A program made the translations under genes and the position numbers. Under the pieces are notes generated by a model. That model was not told where the DNA came from and did no database searches. It was given only the letters and a program-made list of their open reading frames with translations. Of a DNA stretch of 64,000 bases, positions 9,450-18,722 are shown one piece after another. Source of the DNA: Chryseobacterium lathyri (GTDB lineage: Bacteria > Bacteroidota > Bacteroidia > Flavobacteriales > Weeksellaceae). Position 1 is the stretch's first letter. Every line of letters begins with the position of its first letter. Where the stretch lies: positions 62,001 through 126,000 of the forward strand of contig NZ_QNFY01000013.1 in the NCBI RefSeq assembly GCF_003290185.1, written 5' to 3'.

Positions 9450-10838
9450 ATGAAACAAGCAATTTTATACCTTATTGTATTTAGTTCCTTTTGCTTTGGG
9501 CAGATACCAAAGTTGCCTGAGACTCCACAGCAAGCTACCTTATATAGCACTAAGGGAACACAATACAAATCAGAGGTGATTTTTCCAAAGTCGAATTATT
9601 CTGCTGAAAAACCTTACAAGAATGTAAGTCCGAAATCTGATGAGGAACATATCAATAGAGAAGTTGAACGTCAGATTGCGGAGATACGGTCGGAATCATT
9701 TTCGAGAAATTTTATGCTTTCTCCCTTATCGGATAGGAAAGGAACTGGCGCTTACTACGATGCCTATGAAAATCTTTCAAAACTTGATCCCGAAAGTTAT
9801 TCAATTGCCGACGCGGTTTTTCTTGTGGAGAATGCATACAATAATAATGATAAAAAATTCCAGTCAACTTATCAGGGCCAGATCCAAAAAGCCACAAATA
9901 TAGTTCGGAAAGAAATTAAGGCTAGAGGAATTGAAGATTCCGACAATGTTTCGAAAAACCTGTCCATTTTCAAATACTTTGCCGAGGACAGTAAGGTAAA
10001 TGGAAAAGTAGTTCACAAAGCCATTAAGTATGATTTTGATGATTATATGGGCGCAAAAGACTATTCAAAAATGTTTGTTTCCAAGCTGATGAAAACTAAT
10101 ACGGGGCAGTGTCATTCAATGCCCTTGCTATACCTTATTTTAGCTGAACAGATCGGTGCAGAAGCTTATCTGGTAATGTCTCCCAATCACTCTTACATTC
10201 GATTCAAAGATGCTGATGGTGAAATGCTTAGTGTTGAACTTACCAATGGAATGTTCTCTGCTAACTCCTTCGTGCTTAATTCTGGCTATATCAAAGCAGA
10301 AGCGCTAAAGAATAAGCTATATATGCAGAACCTCAATAAGCGTGAGATCTTATCACAGACCTACGTTGATCTTGCGAGCGGTTATATACACAAATACGGT
10401 TACGATGAATTTGTGTCCAAAGTTTTGGATAAAGCACTTGCACTAAATCCAAATAATATTAATGCTACTTTATGGAAAAGTAACACTGATCAGGTACGCT
10501 TCATGCAGGCTTGTAGCAGGTTTGGAATTGATCCTGAAAATAAGGAGCAGCTTCAATATATCCGCAATTACCCACCGCTGGAAGATCAATTTCGCCAAAT
10601 AAATATTGGCTTTGATTATATAGATCAATCGGGCTTTACCCAAATGCCACTCGACCAATATGAAAAATGGCTTGGTTCATTAAAGAGTACAGAAAACAAG
10701 CAAAAGAGTGATGAAATCGCTGAAAAAATTAAGATCCTAAATGCGCAAAAACAAAAAGAAGCCAATAAAAAACCAAAACCAATCATTCCGAAAAAAGAAT
10801 CACCCAAAATCTACATGATTCCTAAGGAATTTTTATAA
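9450..10838 (+). CDS. Secreted transglutaminase-like protein with C-terminal TPR-like region
   Basis: A 462-aa exported protein with signal peptide (residues 1-17, FCFG/QIP). The central part resembles a transglutaminase-like cysteine fold: Cys221 in TGQCHSMP, His247 in SPNHSYI and a conserved Glu263 in VELTNG give a possible C-H-acid triad. Residues about 320-350 look like one TPR repeat (ALALNPNNINATLWKS), and the C-terminal 40 residues are a Lys/Pro-rich tail. A clear paralogue (C151/H177) is encoded at 14613-15638, so the two bracket the RHS toxin and immunity genes. Gap to the next gene is 23 bp, suggesting co-transcription. Function is unknown; a role in maturing or anchoring the toxin is only a guess. 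Confidence 0.6.
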   Translation: MKQAILYLIVFSSFCFGQIPKLPETPQQATLYSTKGTQYKSEVIFPKSNYSAEKPYKNVSPKSDEEHINREVERQIAEIRSESFSRNFMLSPLSDRKGTGAYYDAYENLSKLDPESYSIADAVFLVENAYNNNDKKFQSTYQGQIQKATNIVRKEIKARGIEDSDNVSKNLSIFKYFAEDSKVNGKVVHKAIKYDFDDYMGAKDYSKMFVSKLMKTNTGQCHSMPLLYLILAEQIGAEAYLVMSPNHSYIRFKDADGEMLSVELTNGMFSANSFVLNSGYIKAEALKNKLYMQNLNKREILSQTYVDLASGYIHKYGYDEFVSKVLDKALALNPNNINATLWKSNTDQVRFMQACSRFGIDPENKEQLQYIRNYPPLEDQFRQINIGFDYIDQSGFTQMPLDQYEKWLGSLKSTENKQKSDEIAEKIKILNAQKQKEANKKPKPIIPKKESPKIYMIPKEFL

Positions 10839-10861
10839 AAAAATCAAAAGACAATTAAATT

Positions 10862-11950
10862 ATGAGAAAGATTTTATTTTTTGTTTTCCTGTTCCTTGTG
10901 AGCTTTTCGCAAGCTCAGGTCAATCAAAAGAAAAAAAACACCAAGCAAAAGGAATGGGTCAACCCGGTTAAACTGACAAAGGAAGAGCGCTCACGTCCCT
11001 ATATGATGGAAGTGCTAAAAACTAGAGATAGTCTAAGTCCTGATGAAGCGGAAAGAAGAAGAAGGAATATTGAAGCTGGAAATCCCTTTAAGAAATATGG
11101 CTACTACCCCAAGGTTGCAACATTAAGTAAGGGAAAATATCTTGAATTTCACGATCAGGATAGTGTAGTCACTATCGGATCAGTTCGCTTCAATGTTAAG
11201 AAGGGTGAAGTTGTCGATTTCTTGGAAGTTGATCTTGACGATCCAGACGCCCAACCGATTGGAGATACTCATGGTCGCTGGATAAGCCCCGATCCGCTAA
11301 GTGAAGAATTTCCAGATTGGAGTCCTTATAACATGTCATTTAATAACCCCGTTAAATTTAAAGATCCAACGGGGCTTGCACCAGAAGATGCAGTTGAATG
11401 TTGTTGGTGGATGCGACTAATGCCTTTATTCGAGGAGTCGTCAATTAAACCATCACCTGTTATTGAAACGCTTTCTAAAACAGGTGAGGTTGGAACAAAG
11501 ACTGGAGAAACATCAGCACAGCAAGAACATTTTAATTTTGGCAGGTATGTGGAAAAAAAGCAGCTTGCTGAAATGGGGAAAGAGAAAAATACAAAAACGT
11601 ACGAGTATACCGATCCTAAAACAGGAAAAACTGGAAGAACTATCCCTGATGCAATGACAGATGAAGGAGGAACAATTGAAATAAAGCATGTAGCGAAACA
11701 ATCTTTTACAAAACAACTTAGAGGACAACAAGAAGTTTCGAAAGCGAACGGACAGGAAGCAATATTGAAAATTAATGACGCTGCAAAATTAAGTGAGCCA
11801 CTGAAAAAGTCAGGTATAAATATTCAACGATATACTCCTCCTGCAAGACCAAAAATTGATAATATTAAAGTTACACCTGCTCCCGCACCGAAATTGATGC
11901 CTGTACCAAAACCCAAAGACCCTTGCGGAGGTGTTCCTGGATGTGCTTAG
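10862..11950 (+). CDS. Secreted mini-RHS toxin with REase-fold nuclease tip
   Basis: A 362-aa protein with signal peptide (residues 1-18). Residues 138-175 carry the RHS-repeat-associated core signature (GRWISPDP, then YNMSFNNPV and DPTGL), the hinge that normally sits between the RHS shell and a variable toxin. The long YD-repeat shell is absent: only about 120 residues precede the core. The C-terminal domain (about 210-340) has IPDAM (Asp263), then EIK (Glu273, Lys275) and KQLRGQ, a PD-(D/E)XK pattern like the Tox-REase-7 polymorphic toxin group. It probably cleaves nucleic acid. Likely immunity genes follow directly. The short form could be a complete secreted toxin or a recombination-derived tip fragment. 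Confidence 0.72.
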   Translation: MRKILFFVFLFLVSFSQAQVNQKKKNTKQKEWVNPVKLTKEERSRPYMMEVLKTRDSLSPDEAERRRRNIEAGNPFKKYGYYPKVATLSKGKYLEFHDQDSVVTIGSVRFNVKKGEVVDFLEVDLDDPDAQPIGDTHGRWISPDPLSEEFPDWSPYNMSFNNPVKFKDPTGLAPEDAVECCWWMRLMPLFEESSIKPSPVIETLSKTGEVGTKTGETSAQQEHFNFGRYVEKKQLAEMGKEKNTKTYEYTDPKTGKTGRTIPDAMTDEGGTIEIKHVAKQSFTKQLRGQQEVSKANGQEAILKINDAAKLSEPLKKSGINIQRYTPPARPKIDNIKVTPAPAPKLMPVPKPKDPCGGVPGCA

Positions 11951-11973
11951 TATAAAAATTCTTAAATTTAGCG

Positions 11974-12330
11974 ATGAATAATATTGAAAAATTGCTTGAG
12001 GCAATTAAAGAACAAGCTGAAAAATTCTTGCTTGAAAATGGCGAGTTTGCCCCGTATGGCGCATACATCAGGGCCAATGGAAAGTTGGCTAATATTTCTG
12101 CATACTCAGAATCAACCGATTCCAAAGAAATGTATGATATTTTATTAGCTGGAGCTTATGACGATTTGCAAGATGAGGATGTTCGGGTTTATGCAATAGC
12201 TCAAGACGGAAGATATCAAGGAATGGATGTACTGGTTATTGATTTTATTCTATCACCTGAAGACAAATTTCAGCAAATATATCCTTATACTGTAGAAGGA
12301 ACACAAGTAAAATTTGGCGATATGATCTAA
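11974..12330 (+). CDS. Probable immunity protein for the RHS toxin
   Basis: A 118-aa cytoplasmic protein, acidic, without signal peptide or TM segment. It starts 23 bp after the toxin stop, the position where cognate immunity genes of RHS polymorphic toxins normally lie. I do not recognise a family. The assignment rests on position, size and acidity only. Confidence 0.55.
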   Translation: MNNIEKLLEAIKEQAEKFLLENGEFAPYGAYIRANGKLANISAYSESTDSKEMYDILLAGAYDDLQDEDVRVYAIAQDGRYQGMDVLVIDFILSPEDKFQQIYPYTVEGTQVKFGDMI

Positions 12331-12342
12331 ATTCGATTGAAA

Positions 12343-13320
12343 ATGAATGATGCATATATAACTTTTAAAAATAATGAGCTGGCGAAATCGAAAGATTTAG
12401 CTGAGGCGCTTAAAATTTCTGAAAGTGATTTTATTAAAATTCAAAATTGGTTTGACTTATTGCTTTTGAAACACGAAGAAGCAACTAGTGATTGGGAGGA
12501 TCAGTTACAGAAAGAAGAAGATTTAGAGAACAAATTTAACGAATTGATTTCATCAGAAATCGAGAGGAAAAGTTATAAGTACATTTTGCCTAAGTTACTG
12601 AATTACAATAACGAATTTAACGGAGCTTTTCTAAGATCCCTATATATAGCAAGGTTCGGAGCCTTACTTAGAGATAATTTGATATGCAAATTTGTGAATG
12701 ACAAGATGATTGTCTATTCGCCAGAAGATTTTTTTCATACTACGGTCTATCTTAGTAAGAACTATTTTGTTTCTCCTAATAGTAATTTTTTAGAGGATAT
12801 TTTAAAAGCTGAACATGTTCGCGGTATTCTTAAACAGGGGACTGTCAAAGATAGGTTTTCAATTTTGAAAAACATATTGCATATTATTCATCAAAAGACT
12901 TTTCACCATGATATTATATGTTTTAAAAAGATATTAAAACTAGTTTCACCAGAGGATGTTGCACTAATTGATTATTTGAAGAAATTTAAAGTGTTGAATG
13001 ATCAAGGTTGCTATAGAATTATCCATGACGTTTTGAATTTGCCAATAGCTGAAAACGCTTGGAATGATTTTGAGATTAAAGTTCAGCTAATTAATTTTTT
13101 CGATACAGCCCGGGGAGCAAATCCTACTGCAAGTTGGAACAAAAAGTTTCATGAGCTGGCTGGAACTTTTGGGACTGCCTTACTGTTACAAACAGCAACT
13201 ACAGTTTTGGAAAATGAAAATTGCAAAAACTACGAGTTTGATTATGGTGCGGTCTGGGGCGACGATACGGCAAAGAGGTTTTTGAAATCGGCTCATTGGA
13301 TTACAGGTAATTTGTCCTGA
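12343..13320 (+). CDS. Hypothetical protein in toxin-immunity locus
   Basis: A 325-aa soluble protein with no recognised domain, no signal peptide and many Lys, Glu and aromatic residues. The ATG at 12343 is preferred over an upstream in-frame TTG at 12337. It lies 12 bp after the putative immunity gene, so it is likely co-transcribed. It could be a further immunity protein or an unrelated cargo gene. Confidence 0.5.
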   Translation: MNDAYITFKNNELAKSKDLAEALKISESDFIKIQNWFDLLLLKHEEATSDWEDQLQKEEDLENKFNELISSEIERKSYKYILPKLLNYNNEFNGAFLRSLYIARFGALLRDNLICKFVNDKMIVYSPEDFFHTTVYLSKNYFVSPNSNFLEDILKAEHVRGILKQGTVKDRFSILKNILHIIHQKTFHHDIICFKKILKLVSPEDVALIDYLKKFKVLNDQGCYRIIHDVLNLPIAENAWNDFEIKVQLINFFDTARGANPTASWNKKFHELAGTFGTALLLQTATTVLENENCKNYEFDYGAVWGDDTAKRFLKSAHWITGNLS

Positions 13321-13360
13321 ACTAACTTATAATACTTTGGTGTAGTTGAGAACTACCGTA

Positions 13361-13387
13361 ACATTGTATAAACCCAAGATACAATGT
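13361..13387. repeat. Small inverted repeat
   Basis: ACATTGTAT (13361-13369) pairs with ATACAATGT (13379-13387) across a 9-nt loop, in the 79-bp gap before the DUF2314 gene. No T run follows, so it may be a protein site or a weak attenuator. Confidence 0.35.
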
Positions 13388-13399
13388 CATAAATCATGA

Positions 13400-14245
13400 A
13401 TGAAAAAGCTGGTTTCCAGACTAAAGTTCGATAAAAATAAGAAAAACAGCTGGCACGCTGACCTTTGTAAAATGAATAATACTTTTCAATTAGAGGAAAA
13501 CCAAGAATATCTCTATTTATTATATAAGGCAAAAAATACCATCTGGTATTTCAATAAACTGATTAATGAAGGGTATGTAGGCTATTCTTCAATAAAATTT
13601 AAGAATAAGGATGAAATTTTTGTGTGGCTGGAGGATGTTAGGATCGAGAATGGCTATTACAGTGGAATTTTGGCAGAAAATAATGATCCCGAAAAAGTTC
13701 CATGCAGCGAAGCTGTGGATTGGCTAATTATTGAGAATCAAAGAATGTTAGGAGGATATACTGTAAGGCATTATAGAAATATGCTTGGAGAAGATGAGAA
13801 GCTGAATTTCGAAATAGATTGCGGATATCGAATAGATGAGGGAGATGATTTCTTCAGGCCAGATTTGTCTACCGCGGAGGGTGCAATAATCACAATTGAG
13901 CAGTTTTATAATAATAAGGACCTTGATGGAATATTTTCCTGTAAAGATTTCAGAAAAGAGGCTGAAAATATCATGATTGATCATTCTGTAGTGGTTAATG
14001 AAAAGAATCTTACAATGATAACATCCGCATTGAAAACATCTTTTGTTGATGATTTAGAAATAAGTGGTTTTCCAAATTTTGAAGATATAGAAAGAGTATT
14101 CACTTTGAAAGATCAAAGGGAAGATCAGCAATTGATTGAGGAAAAAGTTATTTATAGGGATGGGGCAATTACGATAAATGAGCTATGGGTTTGGAATTCT
14201 GGTCATTGTGGCTGGAAAGTATTGAATCTGGTTGAGAAAAACTAA
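13400..14245 (+). CDS. DUF2314-domain protein, possible immunity protein
   Basis: A 281-aa soluble protein. Residues about 60-150 resemble DUF2314: a WLEDVRIENGYYSG segment, then VDWLIIE and GGYTVRHYR, the pattern of residues seen in that family (DUF2314 proteins are often found near polymorphic toxins). The C-terminal half (about 150-281) is acidic with no recognised motif. ATG at 13400 begins MKKLVSR; an overlapping ATG at 13396 is in another frame. The position among immunity candidates suggests the same role, without direct evidence. Confidence 0.55.
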   Translation: MKKLVSRLKFDKNKKNSWHADLCKMNNTFQLEENQEYLYLLYKAKNTIWYFNKLINEGYVGYSSIKFKNKDEIFVWLEDVRIENGYYSGILAENNDPEKVPCSEAVDWLIIENQRMLGGYTVRHYRNMLGEDEKLNFEIDCGYRIDEGDDFFRPDLSTAEGAIITIEQFYNNKDLDGIFSCKDFRKEAENIMIDHSVVVNEKNLTMITSALKTSFVDDLEISGFPNFEDIERVFTLKDQREDQQLIEEKVIYRDGAITINELWVWNSGHCGWKVLNLVEKN

Positions 14246-14265
14246 TTATGAAATGCAAATAAACG

Positions 14266-14595
14266 ATGAAATTAGAAGAAATAATTAAAGCCGTAAGAAT
14301 TAACCAATTAGGGGAATTATTAAGTGAAAATTTTGTTGATTTAGATCTTGATAAGATTATTATCTATGCCGAATATTCGATTGGTGCTGACAGTGATTAT
14401 AAATTCTTTAAATCAAAAAGAGGGTTAGGAGAAATTATAAAAGATAACAATGTAAATTATGAAAGGCTCTGTTCCATTCGAGAGTTAGATAATTTAATAA
14501 ATTCTTTTCTTTCAGAATATTCCAAAAAAGACGATGATATATTGGTAATTGAGGTTCTTGATTACCTTGATACTAACAATAATCAATATTCTTAA
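14266..14595 (+). CDS. Small hypothetical protein in toxin-immunity locus
   Basis: A 109-aa acidic soluble protein without recognised domain. It follows the DUF2314 gene by 20 bp and precedes the second transglutaminase-like gene by 17 bp, so the series 13400-15638 may be one transcript. Possible immunity protein by context only. Confidence 0.45.
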   Translation: MKLEEIIKAVRINQLGELLSENFVDLDLDKIIIYAEYSIGADSDYKFFKSKRGLGEIIKDNNVNYERLCSIRELDNLINSFLSEYSKKDDDILVIEVLDYLDTNNNQYS

Positions 14596-14612
14596 TTCAC
14601 CACACCTACAAT

Positions 14613-15638
14613 ATGAAGTACTTTATTTTAACCTTATTTGTACTGCTAAGCAACCTTGTTAAAGCTCAGGACAACCGCTTTTATGATGATGCATTTCTCA
14701 CAATTGACAATATGCTTACCAATAAGCAGCCTTATAGTTTTAAAACTGCTGTATTAAATGTGGAGGAAGCTTATTATCAGGGTAAACTTGATACAGCCGA
14801 AGTGAGCCGGAAAATAAAATTCATGGCAAACTTTGCAAAAAAAATAGTTCAAAATAGGGACTTGACCTATGAAGAAAAGGATAAAGCAGCTGTTAGTAAA
14901 TACGCCGCTATATTTTCAGTTATCTGCCAGAAAACGCCTATTATTGTTAATAGTGACACGCTCGAGTATAAAGCTTTTTCCTACGATTTTAATGATGTAT
15001 TTGGGCATAAAGACCTTTCCAATCTTTTCGTTTCCAAATTAGTGAATACGCAGAAAGGTAATTGTAATTCACTGCCATACCTTTATAAAATCCTAGCTGA
15101 GGAAATTGGTGCCGATGCGAACCTTGCTCTAGCACCTAATCATATTTATATCAAACATAATATTAAGTCCATCGGCTGGTATAATACTGAATTGACAAGT
15201 GGAATTTTTCCACAAGATGCTTGGCTAATGGCTTCAGGGTTTGTTCATTTGGATGCTATTCAGAATGGTGTGTATATGAAGGCGCTTACAAACCGCGAAA
15301 GTCTTGCATTATGCTTGGTAGATCTTGCAAACGCATACAATAGGTCGTTTCCTAAAAATGATGGAACTTTCCCATTGAGGTGTGCGTTGCGCGCATTGGA
15401 GGTTCACCCCTATTTGATAACCGCCTTGATTTTAAAAGCTGAAACTTATAAAGCGCAATATCAAAAATTAGATTCTGCCGATTCAAAGGCAAAAGAACTG
15501 GTAACTTTACTCAATAAAGAATATAAGCATATACATGAAGTAGGTTATCGCAATATGCCTGAAGGAATGTACCTTGAATGGCTGCTTTCTTTGAAAACTG
15601 AACGAAAAAAATATGAAGATGTTAGATTAACCCATTGA
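14613..15638 (+). CDS. Secreted transglutaminase-like protein, paralogue of the 9450 gene
   Basis: A 341-aa exported protein with signal peptide (residues 1-18, VKA/QDN). It shares with the 9450-10838 product the motifs FVSKL, KGNC-SLPYLY (Cys151), APNHIYIKH (His177) and NTELTSG, and the helix after them (ALCLVDLANAY). The Lys-rich tail of the larger paralogue is missing. Having one copy at each end of the toxin-immunity set suggests either a duplication that built the locus or a functional pairing. The catalytic role is inferred only from the Cys/His spacing. Confidence 0.6.
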   Translation: MKYFILTLFVLLSNLVKAQDNRFYDDAFLTIDNMLTNKQPYSFKTAVLNVEEAYYQGKLDTAEVSRKIKFMANFAKKIVQNRDLTYEEKDKAAVSKYAAIFSVICQKTPIIVNSDTLEYKAFSYDFNDVFGHKDLSNLFVSKLVNTQKGNCNSLPYLYKILAEEIGADANLALAPNHIYIKHNIKSIGWYNTELTSGIFPQDAWLMASGFVHLDAIQNGVYMKALTNRESLALCLVDLANAYNRSFPKNDGTFPLRCALRALEVHPYLITALILKAETYKAQYQKLDSADSKAKELVTLLNKEYKHIHEVGYRNMPEGMYLEWLLSLKTERKKYEDVRLTH

Positions 15639-15689
15639 TCCTCGCATAAACATGTTATTTTGGTGAACTACATGTTTTGTAAATTTACT

Positions 15690-16607
15690 TTAATCATCTT
15701 CTTCCAACTTTATTCCAAAATCTGCAAGAATATCTGATCTGTCTTTAGCAATTTGTTCGGGATCAACTTGATAAAGAGAATCAGGATTTGCCGCCATCGT
15801 ATTCAAACTTAAATTGATCATTCTTTTTGCATTAAACATAAAGAAAGGCTGTTTAGGAATGTTTACACGTAGGGCTAAAATTTCAGCTAGCGCTAATTCT
15901 GGAGAGGGGAAATCAGGGATATTTTCCTCATGCAATGCTAAGTAGTCATTAAGCTGGTTTAGTGATTCACCATTCAAATATTGCCTGCATAAAAAACCAT
16001 CTCCTATGGATAAAATTAAGATCAATCCATTAATTCTGAGCATCAGAGTGGCTGGATCAATGATTGTCCTAAGATTGAATTCGGTATTTTTCGTTTTAAA
16101 AACATACAAACTAGAGGGAATGTTAAAACCGTACTGATTTTTATAAGATTCCCTTGTTAGCTCAAAATTTTTAGATCCAATGATTTTCTGACATATCTGA
16201 CGGTATTGTTCATCTTTTGTTTTTAGAAAATCATTATAAAAAAGACCGTAATAAATTTTTGTCATCCAAGTTCTGATTATGGATATATCGTTAAATTCTG
16301 GACCATACTGAATTTCAATACCATAGTCATCTGCTATTGATTTATAAATTCGCGCAGGGTCGTCTAGCATGTCTAATAACAATGCTTCATATTGACTTCC
16401 GAAAGTACTATTGCAATACTGATGGGCAGGAACCTTTACACGGCTATACTGGATGTTTAAATTTCCCCCTAAAACCTCTTCTTTAATATTGAGTTTTTTC
16501 AGTAGTGCATTGGGAATAATATGCTCTAAAGTTTTGTTTTTCTCAATTTCTTCCCCACAAAAAAAACAACTTTTTCTTACCTGTTCTAAATTCATATATA
16601 AACACAT
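15690..16607 (-). CDS. HNH endonuclease-like protein
   Basis: A 305-aa protein whose N-terminus carries an HNH-type zinc/nuclease module: CFFC (residues about 14-17), then LEHIIPNAL with the conserved His, then the CNSTFGSQYE segment with Cys-Asn. The remaining 230 residues have no recognised domain and could be the sensing part. It begins 3 nt downstream of the stop of the membrane protein gene (an alternative ATG lies four codons in), so the two are surely co-transcribed. Such a membrane protein plus HNH nuclease pair is a plausible defence or abortive-infection unit, but no known system is matched. Confidence 0.65.
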   Translation of the reverse strand: MCLYMNLEQVRKSCFFCGEEIEKNKTLEHIIPNALLKKLNIKEEVLGGNLNIQYSRVKVPAHQYCNSTFGSQYEALLLDMLDDPARIYKSIADDYGIEIQYGPEFNDISIIRTWMTKIYYGLFYNDFLKTKDEQYRQICQKIIGSKNFELTRESYKNQYGFNIPSSLYVFKTKNTEFNLRTIIDPATLMLRINGLILILSIGDGFLCRQYLNGESLNQLNDYLALHEENIPDFPSPELALAEILALRVNIPKQPFFMFNAKRMINLSLNTMAANPDSLYQVDPEQIAKDRSDILADFGIKLEEDD

Positions 16608-16610
16608 TTT

Positions 16611-17345
16611 TTAAAATTCTCTTCCAAAATAGCGTTCTTGTACTATTAGGTATGTCTCAGCATTAACCAATCTTTCTGAGGATAGATTGTCGATATACAA
16701 TTGTAGAAAATCTTCATTCACAGTATCATAATTTTTACCAGAAAGACTGCCTAAAAAAACGAATAATAAATCTTCTCCAAAATAATGATGTGTTGACGAT
16801 CTATATATACCACCCATTCGTTGCTGATTCTTATTATTATTTTCGAAGGATACAATATCATTTTTAAAATATTTATTAAAAAGAAGAGTGAGGTGCGCTT
16901 GGTCACTGATAGAAAAATCAGGATAAAGAACCTCAAAAAGTTGATATCGTATTTTATAAAATTCCCTTCTGAAAAGCGGGTTTTCATCTTTTATAAGATC
17001 AATCCTTATATCTGTTACCAATCTCCAATCGGCATACCTGTCTAATTTAACCTTATCATAATTGGCACGTTCTGCCGCTTTAAGTCTTTCAATACCATAA
17101 TATGCTACGATCAGCGTAATCGTTGCACCAATAAGTCCATAAAATTTTGAGAATTGCTTTAGATAAAAACTCACTCCCTCAGACGAAATAGAGAGTGATG
17201 TAGAAAATAGTTCGTATTGTTTTGAGACAAATGCCAAAATAGAAACCACGAGTAATATGATGGCAACGGCCATGATTATGTAATTAAATATTTTACTGAT
17301 ATATTGGACAATATCCTGGCTTAGAAAATTGTAAAACCTTCTCAT
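16611..17345 (-). CDS. Two-TM membrane protein paired with HNH nuclease
   Basis: A 244-aa protein with TM segments at about residues 22-42 and 68-86 and a basic/charged cytoplasmic region after them (about 90-244). No family is recognised. Its gene is immediately upstream of the HNH nuclease gene on the same strand, with a 3-nt gap. The topology suggests a membrane anchor or sensor working with the nuclease. It is separated from mobB by 84 bp. Confidence 0.55.
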   Translation of the reverse strand: MRRFYNFLSQDIVQYISKIFNYIIMAVAIILLVVSILAFVSKQYELFSTSLSISSEGVSFYLKQFSKFYGLIGATITLIVAYYGIERLKAAERANYDKVKLDRYADWRLVTDIRIDLIKDENPLFRREFYKIRYQLFEVLYPDFSISDQAHLTLLFNKYFKNDIVSFENNNKNQQRMGGIYRSSTHHYFGEDLLFVFLGSLSGKNYDTVNEDFLQLYIDNLSSERLVNAETYLIVQERYFGREF

Positions 17346-17429
17346 GATTTTTGGTAATTCAATATGGTTATTAAATGCTTTTCAGTAAATATACGAAATA
17401 CGGAAGAAAAAGAATTCGTTAATTATAGG

Positions 17430-18722
17430 CTAAAATTTCGTTCTCCTGATTTTCTTTTTCTTCTTCATCCTATTCGCAAATGCCATTTCTTCGTAATCAT
17501 CCCCCTGAGCACCAGGCACTAAAGAACCAAGTCCATCTACAAAACTTTCTGTTAAATTCTCGACGACTCCTTCATCCAAGAAATCAAATAATTGATGTAA
17601 GATATTATTTGGATTTGTAGATTCAGTATTTTCGTTGCGAAAAAAACTATAGGATGATGATTTATCTGTTGAAGATTCAAAATCGTCTTTCCAATGCAGA
17701 TTGAAAACATTTGCAGAAAGCTCTTTTCCCAGTTGAGAACCATTCCAAACGGTACGACTTTCATGATCAATAAAAGTAATGCCGTAAACCCTACCTTCCT
17801 CATTTCTTCGTACCACTATATTTATCCCCTGTTGTGCCAACTGTTTTTTAAACTCGGCCTCGCCGTTGGTAATTGCTAAAATAGATTCACAAGTGTTTTT
17901 TAAAATTGATTTTACAGAAGTGGATTTCATGGCTCTTTTGCTTTCTTGAAAATGATTATTTAAAAATTCCGTTCCACTCTTTTTCCCAAACAAAGAAGCT
18001 TTAAAAGGATTGCTTATTTTATTACCTGCATCATCAAGTGCAAAATAAACAAGCCCAGTTTTCATCTGCCCATTAATTTCTCCCTTTACCTCTTCAGCTC
18101 TAATATTAAATAATGATAATAGCGCATTATAACTTCCTAAAGTCTGAAATTTATAGTGCCACGGAAGATACCTTATTATTGATGAAATCTGACTTTTGAT
18201 ATTTCCCTTTTTATAATCAACAGGTCGAAAATGAAGATCATCACTGGTAGCTTTTTCCATTGCTGGTAACAAACCATAATCTTTTTCAATATTTCTACAA
18301 ATAGCCATTGATCTTTTGTGATCGTTGTAGTCTGGAATTTTCCTTCCGTCCGACCTAACACAAGTTGTGACAATATGAATGTGGGTTCGTTCTATATCGG
18401 TATGCTTAAAGATAATGTAAGGTTGTTTTTCAAATTCCATTTTTGTCATATATTCATTTGCGATTGCTACCAACTTTTCATCATTTAGGTAATCAGATGC
18501 ATCAGGATTTAAAGAAATATGACGGATTGTTTTCTCTGTTTTATGGTTCGCAGTAAGATATGGATCAAAACATTTCATCAGATAACTAACAGAATATGTT
18601 CCATTTAAACTTTCCGGCATATTATTGAGACCGAGAATCTGACCATTTTCGCTGGCTACTTTTTGAAAATTATAATTTATTACACCGTAAAGGTTTGCTC
18701 CTTTTCCAATTTTTGCAATCAT
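17430..18722 (-). CDS. mobB: MobB-type relaxase
   Basis: A 430-aa relaxase/mobilisation nuclease. The N-terminal domain begins MIAKIGKG with Tyr residues at 12 and 17, and the metal-binding His motif lies at IIFKHTDIERTHIHIV (His107, His114, His116), followed by VRSDGRKI. These match the relaxase domain of Bacteroidota MobB proteins, which nick oriT and attach to the transferred strand. The C-terminal 200 residues are variable and end in a Lys/Arg-rich tail. The start overlaps the mobA stop by 4 bp, giving translational coupling. No coupling protein gene follows in the window, unlike CTnDOT-like elements where mobC comes next. Confidence 0.9.
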   Translation of the reverse strand: MIAKIGKGANLYGVINYNFQKVASENGQILGLNNMPESLNGTYSVSYLMKCFDPYLTANHKTEKTIRHISLNPDASDYLNDEKLVAIANEYMTKMEFEKQPYIIFKHTDIERTHIHIVTTCVRSDGRKIPDYNDHKRSMAICRNIEKDYGLLPAMEKATSDDLHFRPVDYKKGNIKSQISSIIRYLPWHYKFQTLGSYNALLSLFNIRAEEVKGEINGQMKTGLVYFALDDAGNKISNPFKASLFGKKSGTEFLNNHFQESKRAMKSTSVKSILKNTCESILAITNGEAEFKKQLAQQGINIVVRRNEEGRVYGITFIDHESRTVWNGSQLGKELSANVFNLHWKDDFESSTDKSSSYSFFRNENTESTNPNNILHQLFDFLDEGVVENLTESFVDGLGSLVPGAQGDDYEEMAFANRMKKKKKIRRTKF

